Positions 1 through 9,239 are shown, counted from the stretch's first letter. The stretch: DNA of 64,000 nt from Flavobacterium quisquiliarum (GCF_019308285.1 NZ_WWEM01000020.1:248001-312000); one strand, 5' to 3'. The notes: a model not told the origin generated them from the letters alone. Translations and numbers: made by a program.

Positions 1-1949
1 ATAAAATAAAGAATAACGAAACGATCAGAAGAGATTTGGTCAATAATCTGGCAACCGATATGATGAACAGACGTTATCAAGAATTCATTCAAAACAATGA
101 AACGGCTGTACTAAAAATGGCAACTGGACCTTCGGAAGTTTCAAGACTAACCAATTCGCACAGTTTATATGTGGTTCCAAAAAACAATAAAACACTGGTA
201 GGTTTCAAAGAAATGATGACTGAAACTGAAAGAGCGATTCGTTATGGATTTACGCAGAAAGAATTAGACCGAAACAAAGAAAGCGTTTTGAGTTATTATG
301 AAAATCTGCTTCAAAACAAAGACAAAATTGATAACGACGAATTTTCAGAAGAATTGGTGGAGTATTTCCTGAAAGCTGTTCCTTTTGAAAGTATCGATAC
401 GCAATATGAAAACATCAAAAAGAGATTAGCTTCTATTACGCTTGCAGAAATCAATCAGGCCGTTAAAAAGCTTCAGACAACTGATAATATTGTGATGACG
501 GTTACAGGTCCAGATAAAAGTGATGTAGTATATCCGACAAAAGAAGATTATATGAAAATCATGGTAGAAGTTAAGAAAATGTCTCTGGAAAAATACAAAG
601 AAACCGATACAGATCAGCCTTTGATTACAGCAGAATTGAAAGGTTCTAAAGTGACAAAAGAAACGCCGATTGAAGGAATAAAAGGAGCGAAAAGTTATGT
701 TTTAGGAAATGGAGCCAAGATCGTTTTATATCCAACAACATTGGCAAAAGATGAAGTTTTATTTTCTGCTTATAGTTTAGGAGGAAGTTCATTAATTAAA
801 ACAGAAGATATCCCGTCTTCTCAAATTGCGGTGAGTTTGGTAGAAAGTTCGGGCTTAGGCACATTCAAAAGCACCGATTTGAAAGATAAATTAAATGGAA
901 AAATTGCCAATGTTAAACCCTATATCTCAGAATTAACAGAAGGTTTTCAAGGTTCCAGTAACCAAAAAGATTTTGAGACTTTATTGCAATTGGTATATCT
1001 GTATTTTGAACAGGCAAGATTTGATAAAGAATCGTATACAAGAATGCTGACCGGTTTTAGTAATTCATTAGAAAACGCTGCCAATACCAATCCGAAGGTT
1101 TTTCAGGATACTATTTCGCAGTTAAATTACAACCATAACAAAAGAGTTCCTTTGTTGAATGAAGATTTTCTGAAAAGATTAAGTTTCGAAAAAGCTTCGG
1201 AAATCTATAAAGAGAGAATTCAAAATGTAGCCGATTTTACTTTTGTATTTACTGGAAATCTTCCTAATAATGCCATTGCATTACTTGAAAAATATATTGG
1301 AAGTATATCATCAGATGCAAACAAAAAAGAAAATTTTGTAGACAATCATTTAGATCCTGCGCCTGGAATTGCTAAACAATTATTGGTTCGCGAGATGAAT
1401 GTTCCAAAAGCGAGTGTTTACATTCGATTTGTAAAACAATTTCCGTACAACTATAAAAATGTATTTACAATGCATATTTTATCTGAATTATTGTCTAAAA
1501 AATACCTGGACTTAATTCGTGAAGAAGAGGGCGGAAGTTATGGTGTTCATGTCTCTAATTCAGTAAGCCGTCTACCGTCTGATGAATATTCAATGACGAT
1601 TAATTTTGATAGTGATCCTGCAAAAGAAGAAAAACTAACGAAAATTGTTTACGAGCAAATCGCTTTAATGCAACAAAAAGAAGCGAAAGAAGAAGACATT
1701 CAATCGGTTAAAAATACGGTTTTAAAAGCTAGAGCAGAAAAAGTCCTGACAAACGGATTCTGGCTGAGCAGTTTAAATAATATGATTTTGCATAATGAAA
1801 CGTTCAAAGACGACGTTATTTACAAAAAAACTTTAAACGAAATCACAGCAGCTGATTTAAAAGCTTTCGCTAAAGAATTCTTTGCAAAACCAAGTACAGT
1901 TGAAGTAATCATGAAATCGAAACCGCAGGTTGCTGGACCACAATATTAG
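1..1949 (+). CDS. M16 family zinc peptidase, C-terminal part (5' end outside window)
   Basis: The reading frame is open from the first bases of the window, so the gene starts upstream; the TTG at 36 is only an internal codon. About 645 residues are visible. The part seen matches the second half of pitrilysin/PqqL-like M16 proteases: long alpha/beta domains and, about two thirds along, the segment REEEGGSYGVHVSNSV, which resembles the Arg/Tyr substrate-binding region of the inactive C-terminal M16 half. The zinc motif HxxEH would lie in the missing N-terminal part, so activity cannot be judged. M16 proteins of this length (usually about 900 residues) are normally periplasmic or membrane-attached and degrade peptides. 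A strong terminator follows 77 bp after the stop. Family confident, exact substrate unknown. Confidence 0.85.
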   Translation, partial: KIKNNETIRRDLVNNLATDMMNRRYQEFIQNNETAVLKMATGPSEVSRLTNSHSLYVVPKNNKTLVGFKEMMTETERAIRYGFTQKELDRNKESVLSYYENLLQNKDKIDNDEFSEELVEYFLKAVPFESIDTQYENIKKRLASITLAEINQAVKKLQTTDNIVMTVTGPDKSDVVYPTKEDYMKIMVEVKKMSLEKYKETDTDQPLITAELKGSKVTKETPIEGIKGAKSYVLGNGAKIVLYPTTLAKDEVLFSAYSLGGSSLIKTEDIPSSQIAVSLVESSGLGTFKSTDLKDKLNGKIANVKPYISELTEGFQGSSNQKDFETLLQLVYLYFEQARFDKESYTRMLTGFSNSLENAANTNPKVFQDTISQLNYNHNKRVPLLNEDFLKRLSFEKASEIYKERIQNVADFTFVFTGNLPNNAIALLEKYIGSISSDANKKENFVDNHLDPAPGIAKQLLVREMNVPKASVYIRFVKQFPYNYKNVFTMHILSELLSKKYLDLIREEEGGSYGVHVSNSVSRLPSDEYSMTINFDSDPAKEEKLTKIVYEQIALMQQKEAKEEDIQSVKNTVLKARAEKVLTNGFWLSSLNNMILHNETFKDDVIYKKTLNEITAADLKAFAKEFFAKPSTVEVIMKSKPQVAGPQY

Positions 1950-2026
1950 CATACATTGGTTTTTCATTTGTTTTAAGAAGTATTTTGAATTAGTAAGCTT
2001 ATACAACTAACTTGAAAAACCTACAG

Positions 2027-2054
2027 AGAGCTGTCATTATTGACAGCTCTTTTT
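2027..2054 (+). terminator. Rho-independent terminator after the M16 protease gene
   Basis: A perfect 10-bp stem (AGAGCTGTCA at 2027-2036 and its complement at 2041-2050) closes a TTAT loop and is followed by TTTT. It sits just past the protease gene and before the end of the convergent gene at 2059, with its T-tract on the plus strand. Confidence 0.9.
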
Positions 2055-2058
2055 ATGT

Positions 2059-2985
2059 TTAACTATTTCTCTCAAGAAGATCAAGTAAATCTTTAGGAAG
2101 TTTAATTGTTTTGTTGTCAGCAACTTTTTCACTTGGAAAAAGATAGAATTTATTGTTATGCAACCAATAATAATTTAATGTAATATTTCCAGGATCTTCG
2201 TGATAAAATTTTTCATTGTCAGGATTTATAATTTCAATTAGTTCTAAAATATTTCCGTTTTCAATAGGACAAGCTAAGGTTGTTCCTTTAGTTGGAATTG
2301 AAATTAATGTTCCAAATTTTCCTTTGAGATATTCTGATTCATTTTTTAAATTTAACATGTATGAAGCACTATAGTCGCCACTAAAGAAAGTATAGATTTT
2401 AAAATTTTCATGTAAATCATAAACTTTTGTTTCAATTTCATCTGTTGGAATATTATTTATAGCAATTTCGAAAAGTTCTTCTTCAGTTTGTTCCCATTCT
2501 AAAGATTCATCTCTTCTTACATAATGAAATTGCCCTTCAAATTCTAATATTAAGAAGGTGTTGGTTTCTGGAAAATCAACTCTTGAAATGTAATTTTCAA
2601 TTCCATTCGGTATAATGAAGCTTTCTCCTTTAATTAATACTCTTAAAAATTGAGAGGCATAACTAAAATCTTTATATAAATAGTCAAATGCGGATGGATT
2701 GTACTTCAATTTATTGAAATGCTCATAAATGATGTTTCTCCAATTGCCATCTTTATTGCCGGAAAGTGTTCTAACTAAATTATCAAAATAGCGATGTTGA
2801 ACTTCACCACCAACTTCAGTAACAATTTCTCCTTCATCTATTTTGCTAATTACAAATCCGTTTTCTTCGTGGTATTGAATAGCAGTATTCATAACAAAAT
2901 TATATTCTTCTTTTGTTACAATTCCTTTGTACATATCTGGTAAATTATAACCAGTTTTCTTTTTGAAGATATCTAAGAATCCCAT
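2059..2985 (-). CDS. Hypothetical cytoplasmic protein, about 308 aa
   Basis: I do not recognise the family. The frame is open to 3045, but I choose the ATG at 2985 because a TAnnTTTG promoter box lies at 3008-3015, between the two possible starts, and because the extra upstream residues look like untranslated leader. The protein starts MGFLDIFKKKTGYNLPDMYKG, has no signal peptide and no membrane segment, and is acidic with many aromatic residues. It stands alone, convergent with the protease and divergent from the gene at 3180. The small globular style resembles the SMI1/KNR4 or immunity-protein kind of cytoplasmic protein, but no motif proves that. Confidence 0.6.
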   Translation of the reverse strand: MGFLDIFKKKTGYNLPDMYKGIVTKEEYNFVMNTAIQYHEENGFVISKIDEGEIVTEVGGEVQHRYFDNLVRTLSGNKDGNWRNIIYEHFNKLKYNPSAFDYLYKDFSYASQFLRVLIKGESFIIPNGIENYISRVDFPETNTFLILEFEGQFHYVRRDESLEWEQTEEELFEIAINNIPTDEIETKVYDLHENFKIYTFFSGDYSASYMLNLKNESEYLKGKFGTLISIPTKGTTLACPIENGNILELIEIINPDNEKFYHEDPGNITLNYYWLHNNKFYLFPSEKVADNKTIKLPKDLLDLLERNS

Positions 2986-3007
2986 TTTTGTTTTGTTTGA
3001 TTGAATG

Positions 3008-3015
3008 CAAATATA
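3008..3015 (-). promoter_or_regulatory. Candidate -7 box for the 2985 gene
   Basis: On the minus strand the sequence reads TATATTTG, matching the Bacteroidota -7 element TAnnTTTG, 22 bp upstream of the chosen start. No well-spaced TTG -33 element is evident, so this is a weak promoter call. Confidence 0.4.
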
Positions 3016-3119
3016 AATTTTATTTGTAAATAAAATCTTAAACAATGATTTGTTATATAAAAGATCTTTATACTATTATTTTGTTCATTTAAGTAATTAA
3101 ATTTATTTTCTCAACTTAA

Positions 3120-3150
3120 TTTGTCAGACAAAAATTACCTGTTATATTTG
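3120..3150 (+). promoter_or_regulatory. Bacteroidota-type promoter (-33 TTTG, -7 TATATTTG)
   Basis: TTTG at 3120-3123 is followed after 19 bp by TATATTTG at 3143-3150, a full match to the phylum consensus. Transcription should begin near 3157, only about five bases before the ATG at 3162, so the ATG at 3180 is the better start for the following gene. Confidence 0.65.
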
Positions 3151-3179
3151 ACGTAATTTCAATGATTAAAGATTTCTTT

Positions 3180-4586
3180 ATGGATAAAATTCTTTGGGAA
3201 AAAGTTCAAGGTTTTGAGTTTGATAATTTACAAGATCAGTATGGTTTTTCTACAAGATTGGCGCTTGAAAATCATTGGACATTATATTTTACTCAAGTTG
3301 CTTTGTTGGAGTATAAAAAGTTTATGTTTCTGGCGGCGACGCAAAATGAAATGGTTTCACCTTCAGAAATTGTTGATATTGTCTGGCATCAGCATTTGAT
3401 TTTTACCAATTCCTATACCGATTTCTGCAGTCTTTTAGGAAAAAGAATCGAACATATTCCGTCGACTCATAATAGAGCTGAGTTTGAAATGTTTAATAAA
3501 GCGAAAGAACGTACAAAAGAATTATACGAAAGTAATTTTGGAAAACAGCCTTTAGAAGTTTGGCATTATACCAATGAACTAGATTCTTTAGAACTTGAAA
3601 ACAGTAGTTTTAATGTTGCTACACTTCGAAAAAACTTTTTAAAGTACTCAATAATTGCTTCGATTCTAGTTTGTCTGTTGATTTTTCCTATCCTAATAAA
3701 AATTAAAAATCCAGATTTTTTAATTGGTTATTTTATATTGTTTTTTACTGTTATTCTGTTGCTGGAGTTTTACATCAGAAGAAGTTTTCTTTCTTTATAT
3801 AATAAAATTAAATCCAATCCAATTGTTCAAAATCTGTCTGCTTTGGAGCTGGTTTTCTTTAAAGAAGGTAAATTAGAAAAAGTGATTCATGGCGTTGTCA
3901 ATAATTTGATTCAGAATAAAAAAATTAGAATTAGAACAGACAACAGGTTAGAATTACTTGATAAAAGTTTAGGGGATAATAAATATGAAAACTGTGTAAT
4001 TGAATTTATGAGAGATTCCGAATCTGTTTCTTATAAAGATTTATGTCATACTGTAAAACAGAAACCCATTTTTGACCAATTACAAAAAGCAACTTACAGA
4101 ATTAGAAACAGGGTTATTACCTCAAAAGACTTTGCATTTATTGCTACTTCTGTGATGGTTGTTTTAGGAGTATTGCTCAGTATTATCTTCAGCCGGTTTA
4201 TTACAGGAATTTGGAGAGGTAAACCTATAACATTCTTATTGTTTTCCATTGTTCCTTTAGTTTTAATTTCGATTGGCTATATCAATAGACTCACAACTTT
4301 TATGTTTTCTAAGGTTATTTCATCTGCATTAAAAAAAGAAATCAGAAATAATAATGAAGTCCAAAACAATTGGGAGTGGAATTATTTTTTGTATGGAAGT
4401 GTAGTACTTTCCAGTTTTTTTATTCCAATAGCTAATAGTACAAATTCTAATACTAACAACTTTTTCAGCACAGATTCGGGGACTTCAAGTTCGTCCTCAT
4501 CCTGCGGTTCTTCGTGTTCAAGTTCTTCTAGTTCCTGCGGAAGCTCTTGTGGAAGCTCATGCGGTGGCTGTGGAGGTGGAGATTAA
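3180..4586 (+). CDS. Membrane protein: GRDP-like N-terminus, TIGR04222-like body, Cys/Ser/Gly-rich tail
   Basis: The N-terminal about 130 residues contain VWHQHLIFT, the conserved WHxHL core of the glycine-rich-domain-protein (DUF1399) family. Two hydrophobic hairpins follow (about residues 155-200 and 310-370), separated by a soluble winged-looking segment. This layout resembles TIGR04222 membrane proteins. The last about 45 residues are low complexity, built from Ser, Cys and Gly with at least nine cysteines (SSCGSSCGSSCGGCGGGD). Function is unknown; the tail could bind metal or be modified, but that is speculation. I use the ATG at 3180 rather than 3162 because the promoter at 3120-3150 leaves almost no leader for the earlier one. 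It appears to be a single-gene unit. Confidence 0.7.
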   Translation: MDKILWEKVQGFEFDNLQDQYGFSTRLALENHWTLYFTQVALLEYKKFMFLAATQNEMVSPSEIVDIVWHQHLIFTNSYTDFCSLLGKRIEHIPSTHNRAEFEMFNKAKERTKELYESNFGKQPLEVWHYTNELDSLELENSSFNVATLRKNFLKYSIIASILVCLLIFPILIKIKNPDFLIGYFILFFTVILLLEFYIRRSFLSLYNKIKSNPIVQNLSALELVFFKEGKLEKVIHGVVNNLIQNKKIRIRTDNRLELLDKSLGDNKYENCVIEFMRDSESVSYKDLCHTVKQKPIFDQLQKATYRIRNRVITSKDFAFIATSVMVVLGVLLSIIFSRFITGIWRGKPITFLLFSIVPLVLISIGYINRLTTFMFSKVISSALKKEIRNNNEVQNNWEWNYFLYGSVVLSSFFIPIANSTNSNTNNFFSTDSGTSSSSSSCGSSCSSSSSSCGSSCGSSCGGCGGGD

Positions 4587-4763
4587 AAAGTGAAGTTTTC
4601 ATTGTTTTTCATTTTAGAATGATGAAAAGAAATTTAATTTCTTAAATCGATACATTTAAAACCCAAAACGCTATTAAATCTGCTGTTGGTCGAAATTCTA
4701 TATTTTAGAAAATCAATTTATAGTACATTTATGTTTTATAGACTCTTTTAACGCAGCTCAGCA

Positions 4764-6857
4764 ATGAAAAACATTTACCTTTCTTTATGTCTTTTTGGTG
4801 TAATTTTTAGCAGTTTTGGACAGGAATTTGCCAATGCGCCAAAGCCTTTTGGCCCAGTTCCAACGCAAAAACAAATCGACTGGCAGGAAATGGAATTTTA
4901 TGCTTTTGTACATTTTTCATTAAACACCTTTACCAATAAAGAATGGGGTTTTGGAGACGAATCGCCGGAACTTTTTAATCCGTCGCAATTAGATGTTCGT
5001 CAGTGGGCACGTGTGGTAAAAGAAGCCGGAATGAAAGGAATTATTCTGGTTGCGAAACATCATGATGGTTTTTGTCTTTGGCCTTCGGCTTATACGGAAC
5101 GTTCTGTAAAGAATTCACCTTGGGAAAATGGAAAAGGAGATTTGGTAAAAGAATTGGCTGCTGCCTGTAAAGAGTACGATTTAAAATTAGGATTATACCT
5201 TTCTCCTTGGGACAGAAATCACCCGCAATATGGCAAACCGGAGTATATTACTTATTTCAGAAATCAGTTAAAAGAATTATTGACGAATTACGGCGATGTT
5301 TTCGAAATGTGGTTTGATGGTGCAAACGGCGGCGATGGCTATTATGGAGGTGCAAACGAAACTAGAAAAATCAATACGTTAACTTATTATAATTGGGACG
5401 AGACTTATAAATTAATTTACAGTATCGTACCAAAAACGTTGGTTTGGGGAGTTGGTCCATCTGAAGCAAGATGGATTGGAAATGAAGAAGGACGCGCAGG
5501 AAAAACCAATTGGTCTTTATTACGCCAGAAAGATGAATTGGCTGGAAAAGTACATTATACAGAATTTATGTCTGGACATGAAGACGGAGAAAAATGGGTT
5601 CCGGGAGAGGCAGATGTTTCCATCAGACCGGGATGGTTTTATCATTCGGTTGAAGATGATAAAGTGCGTTCGCTTGACGAAATGGTAGATATTTATTATG
5701 AGTCAATTGGACGAAATGCGACATTATTATTAAATCTTCCTGTTGACAGAAGAGGTTTGGTTCATGAAAATGACGAAGCAAGATTGAAAGAACTCGTTGC
5801 GACAATTAAAGCCGATTTTAGCAAAGAACTTTTAGCAGGAACTCAGGCTCAGGCTTCGAACATTCGTGCAAACGATCCTAATTTTGGTCCTCAAAATGTG
5901 ATTGACGGAAATAAAAATACCTATTGGGCAACAGACGATAAAGTAAAACAAGCTACAGTTGAATTTACGTTTAAAAAACCAACGGCAATTAATAGAGTTT
6001 TGCTTCAGGAATATATTAAATTAGGACAGCGTGTTAAAGCATTTTCTATCGAAGCAAAAATTGACGGACAATGGAAAACAATTGCCAATGAAACGACAAT
6101 TGGTTACAAAAGAATCCTGCGTTTAGATCGTGTTACTGCAACAGCGCTTAGAGTTAATGTTTTAGATGCAAAAGCGGGATTTGTAATCAGTACAATCGAA
6201 GCTTATAATGCACCGACTTTTGTAAAAGAACCACATATTGGCCGAGATAAAAATGGTTTGGTTACGATTAAATCGGAAGAAGGAACTTCGATTTATTATA
6301 CTTTGGATGGAAAAACACCTTCAGAAAAAAGTACTTTATATAAAGCACCATTTACTTATAATAAAGCGGTAGAAATAAAAGCTATTGCAAGAAATACGAA
6401 AGAGAAAATCAACAGTGTGGTTAAATCAGCAAAATATGGTGTTTCTAAAGAAAAATGGAAAATTGTTTCAGTTTCAAGCGGAGATGATAAATCAGCAGAA
6501 AGAATTATTGACGGCGATGCCAATACCGATTGGGCTTTTGGAAATGATGAGAACAAACTGCCACAAACTGTTGTTATAGATATGGGAGAATTGGTCAGTA
6601 TTAAAGGTTTTACCTATACGCCGCAACAGGTTGGCAACAATTTAAATTTGATTTCAAATTATGAATTGTATACAAGTGTTGACAATTTTTACTGGGACAA
6701 ACAATCAGAAGGAGAATTCTCTAATATTAAACACAACCCAATTGAACAAATTAAGAGTTTTTCTACGGTTAAAGCAAGATTTTTGAAATTTGTCGCTACA
6801 AGTGCTGTAGGAAAAGCACAAACAGTTTCAATTGCTGAAATTGGAGTTGTTGAGTAA
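4764..6857 (+). CDS. GH29 alpha-L-fucosidase with C-terminal chitobiase-like and F5/8C (CBM32) domains
   Basis: Secreted enzyme expected to release alpha-linked L-fucose. A signal peptide ends near residue 19 (SSFG, then QE). The GH29 barrel spans about 35-350 and shows VHFSLNTF at 49-56, KHHDGFCLW at 98-106 and EMWFDGANG, where D185 is the expected nucleophile. Two discoidin/F5-8C-like modules lie at about 365-470 and 570-695, with a chitobiase C-terminal-like piece (ISIYYTLDGKTPS style) between them. These suggest binding to complex glycans. It opens the glycan-degrading region and ends in a strong terminator. The family is clear; linkage preference is not. Confidence 0.93.
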   Translation: MKNIYLSLCLFGVIFSSFGQEFANAPKPFGPVPTQKQIDWQEMEFYAFVHFSLNTFTNKEWGFGDESPELFNPSQLDVRQWARVVKEAGMKGIILVAKHHDGFCLWPSAYTERSVKNSPWENGKGDLVKELAAACKEYDLKLGLYLSPWDRNHPQYGKPEYITYFRNQLKELLTNYGDVFEMWFDGANGGDGYYGGANETRKINTLTYYNWDETYKLIYSIVPKTLVWGVGPSEARWIGNEEGRAGKTNWSLLRQKDELAGKVHYTEFMSGHEDGEKWVPGEADVSIRPGWFYHSVEDDKVRSLDEMVDIYYESIGRNATLLLNLPVDRRGLVHENDEARLKELVATIKADFSKELLAGTQAQASNIRANDPNFGPQNVIDGNKNTYWATDDKVKQATVEFTFKKPTAINRVLLQEYIKLGQRVKAFSIEAKIDGQWKTIANETTIGYKRILRLDRVTATALRVNVLDAKAGFVISTIEAYNAPTFVKEPHIGRDKNGLVTIKSEEGTSIYYTLDGKTPSEKSTLYKAPFTYNKAVEIKAIARNTKEKINSVVKSAKYGVSKEKWKIVSVSSGDDKSAERIIDGDANTDWAFGNDENKLPQTVVIDMGELVSIKGFTYTPQQVGNNLNLISNYELYTSVDNFYWDKQSEGEFSNIKHNPIEQIKSFSTVKARFLKFVATSAVGKAQTVSIAEIGVVE

Positions 6858-6870
6858 AAGGCTTTTTATA

Positions 6871-6904
6871 AATAGGAAACTACTTAAAGTTTCCTATTTT
6901 GCTT
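6871..6904 (+). terminator. Terminator after the GH29 gene
   Basis: An 11-bp perfect stem (AATAGGAAACT at 6871-6881, AGTTTCCTATT at 6888-6898) with a 6-nt loop is followed by a T-rich run. It lies 14 bp after the stop codon. Confidence 0.85.
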
Positions 6905-6919
6905 TCTGCCGAACGTTAG

Positions 6920-6950
6920 CCGTTATTAGTCGAATTTTTGGTAATAACGG
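6920..6950. promoter_or_regulatory. Inverted repeat, candidate operator in front of nagB
   Basis: CCGTTATTA at 6920-6928 and its exact complement TAATAACGG at 6942-6950 are separated by 13 bp. The dyad lies just upstream of and over the expected -33 region of a likely promoter (TTTG ending at 6940, TACTTTTA at 6963-6970, a 7/8 match to TAnnTTTG). There is no T-run after it, so an operator is more likely than a terminator. Confidence 0.5.
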
Positions 6951-6999
6951 ATAATATAATTCTACTTTTATCTTGCATTAATTAAATCAGCAGAGCGGT

Positions 7000-8913
7000 A
7001 TGATTAAAGAAGATATAGGTTTTAGGGAAGCAGGGAAATTTGAAGAAACTCGTTTTGAGAAAATTCACAATGTTATTTTCGAATCGTCACAAGAAGCTTC
7101 TATATTGGTCGCTCGAGAAATCGCTAATTTAATTCAGAGAAAAAACGAACTGAACGAACCTTGTGTTTTAGGTTTGGCTACAGGATCTTCTCCTATCAAA
7201 GTTTACGAAGAACTAGTTAGAATGCACAAAGAGGAAGGGCTTAGTTTTGCTAATGTCGTTACCTTCAATTTGGACGAATATTATCCTATGGATAAAAATG
7301 ATATGCAGAGTTATTATCATTTTATGCATGAGCATTTGTTTCATCATGTAGATATTCCTTCAGAAAATATCAATATTCCTGATGGACAGGTGAGTGCCGA
7401 GGAATTACAACAGTATTGTATCGATTACGAGATGAAAATTATCTCTTACGGAGGTTTAGATTTTCAGCTTTTAGGAATCGGAAGAACGGGACATATTGGT
7501 TTTAATGAACCTGGCTCACATGTAAATTCAGGTACAAGAAGTATTACTTTGGATCACATTACCAGAGTTGACGCAGCTTCTTCTTTTTTAGGAATAGATA
7601 ATGTTCCGAGAAAAGCCATTACGATGGGAATTGGTACTGTTAGAAATGCAAAAAGAATTGTTTTACTAGGATGGGGAATCAGTAAAGCAGGAATTATAAA
7701 AAAGACAATCGAAGGGAAAGTTTCTTCGCAAGTGCCAGCGACGTATTTACAAGAGCATGACAACACAACATTTGTTCTAGATACTGAAGCTTCGTCTGAA
7801 TTGACAAGAGTTAAAACGCCTTGGCTGGTTAAGTCTTGTGTTTGGACAGATGAACTAAAATTGAAAGCGGTGGCTTGGTTGAGTGAGTTGACTAAAAAGC
7901 CGTTTTTAAAGTTGACTGATAAAGATTATAACGACAACGGAATGTCAAGTCTTTTGACAGAAGAAGGAACTGCATACGATTTAAACATTAAGATGTTTAA
8001 TAAAATGCAGCAGACGATTACAGGCTGGCCGGGAGGAAAACCAAATGCTGATGATACGTACAGACCGGAACGTTCTATGCCGGAAAAGAAAAGAGTAATC
8101 ATTTTTAGTCCGCACCCAGATGATGATGTGATTTCAATGGGAGGAACTTTTGATCGTCTGATAGAGCAGGGACACGAAGTTTATGTAGCGTATCAAACAT
8201 CTGGAAATATTGCAGTTTCAAATGAAGAAGCTTTGAAGTTTGCAGAAATTTCAAAAGCATTAAATCCTGATTCTAAAATATCTGACGGAATTATCGAATT
8301 TCTTCAAAACAGAACAGGAAATGAAATTGATTCTTTAGAAGTTAGAAAACTAAAAGGATTAATTAGAAGAAGTGAATCTTTTGGAGCAACACGTTATTTA
8401 GGTTTGCCAGATTCTAATGTACATTTTTTAGATCTTCCGTTTTACGAAACAGGAACAGTCAAAAAGAATAATCTTTCGGATGCAGATGTTGACATTATGT
8501 GCGACATTATTGAAGGAATAAAACCGCATCAGATTTATGCTGCTGGAGATTTAGCAGATCCGCACGGAACTCATAAAGTGTGTTTAGACAGTTTGTTTGA
8601 AGCTTTAAAAAGACTAAAACATAAAGATTTTATGGATGATTGCTGGGTTTGGCTTTATAGAGGCGCTTGGCATGAATGGGAATCGTACCAAATTGACATG
8701 GCAGTACCAATGAGTCCTGATCAGGTTTTAAAGAAACGACATGCAATTTTTTATCACCAGTCTCAAAAAGATGGAGTTATGTTCCAAGGTGATGACAGCA
8801 GAGAGTTTTGGGTGCGAGTTGAAGACAGAAACAGATTGACTGCAGAAAAATATCACAACTTAGGATTAGCAGATTATTCGGCTATCGAGGCGTTTAAACG
8901 TTATCATTTCTAA
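7000..8913 (+). CDS. nagB: Glucosamine-6-phosphate deaminase fused to a PIG-L/LmbE-type deacetylase domain
   Basis: Residues about 20-290 form a NagB domain that turns glucosamine-6-phosphate into fructose-6-phosphate and ammonia: LDEYYP (catalytic D92), GIGRTGHIGFNEPGS (H165, E170). Residues about 360-637 form a PIG-L/LmbE domain with the metal-binding start SPHPDDD at 370-376. Such long NagB proteins of about 640 residues are common in Bacteroidota; single-domain NagB is about 260. PIG-L relatives remove acetyl groups from GlcNAc-containing substrates, so the fusion could perform two successive steps of GlcNAc-6-phosphate use, which is inference. It has no signal peptide and acts in the cytoplasm. 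It fits the GlcNAc released by the neighbouring hexosaminidase. An inverted repeat overlaps its likely promoter. Confidence 0.93.
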   Translation: MIKEDIGFREAGKFEETRFEKIHNVIFESSQEASILVAREIANLIQRKNELNEPCVLGLATGSSPIKVYEELVRMHKEEGLSFANVVTFNLDEYYPMDKNDMQSYYHFMHEHLFHHVDIPSENINIPDGQVSAEELQQYCIDYEMKIISYGGLDFQLLGIGRTGHIGFNEPGSHVNSGTRSITLDHITRVDAASSFLGIDNVPRKAITMGIGTVRNAKRIVLLGWGISKAGIIKKTIEGKVSSQVPATYLQEHDNTTFVLDTEASSELTRVKTPWLVKSCVWTDELKLKAVAWLSELTKKPFLKLTDKDYNDNGMSSLLTEEGTAYDLNIKMFNKMQQTITGWPGGKPNADDTYRPERSMPEKKRVIIFSPHPDDDVISMGGTFDRLIEQGHEVYVAYQTSGNIAVSNEEALKFAEISKALNPDSKISDGIIEFLQNRTGNEIDSLEVRKLKGLIRRSESFGATRYLGLPDSNVHFLDLPFYETGTVKKNNLSDADVDIMCDIIEGIKPHQIYAAGDLADPHGTHKVCLDSLFEALKRLKHKDFMDDCWVWLYRGAWHEWESYQIDMAVPMSPDQVLKKRHAIFYHQSQKDGVMFQGDDSREFWVRVEDRNRLTAEKYHNLGLADYSAIEAFKRYHF

Positions 8914-8983
8914 GTGCTTTTTGCAGCAATAAAGATAATAGACTATTTCATGGTTTATTTTGGTTAGTTACCTATAATTGAGA

Positions 8984-9018
8984 GAAAATGCGGTCGTGGT
9001 TGGCCGCATTTTCGTTTT
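8984..9018 (+). terminator. Terminator after nagB
   Basis: GAAAATGCGG at 8984-8993 pairs with CCGCATTTTC at 9004-9013 (10 bp), followed by a T-rich run. It lies 70 bp after the nagB stop. Confidence 0.85.
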
Positions 9019-9055
9019 TATATGGTTTTTGTTTTTTTGTCGCAGAGTTTTTTTT

Positions 9056-9239
9056 ACCGCAAAGCACGCAAAGATTTTACGCAAAGTTCGCAAAGTTTTT
9101 TTGCTTGATAAAGAAAGAAATAAAAAAGTTCGCAAAGCTTAAAGAGTAGGCTTTGCGAACTTTTTTAGTCTCATTTTTTTATACAATATAGAATGAAGTC
9201 TTAGCGAACTTTGCGTAAAATCTTTGCGTGCTTTGCGGT
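9056..9239. repeat. Large inverted repeat of CGCAAAG units with a nested hairpin
   Basis: Outer arms at 9056-9091 and 9204-9239 are perfect 36-bp complements. Each arm holds four nearly regular copies of a GCAAAG motif (in CGCAAAG or AGCACGCAAAG settings). A second perfect 17-bp hairpin lies inside (9122-9138 with 9150-9166). The element occupies most of the space between nagB and the convergent response regulator; the right arm ends 6 bp before that gene's stop codon. It holds no gene. It looks like a mobile or dispersed intergenic palindrome that can also stop transcription from both sides. Confidence 0.85.
9122..9166. terminator. Perfect 17-bp hairpin nested in the CGCAAAG repeat, probable bidirectional terminator
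   Basis: The left arm starts with six A and the right arm ends in six T, with an 11-nt loop at 9139-9149. In either direction the stem is followed by U residues, as in bidirectional terminators between convergent genes. Confidence 0.65.
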
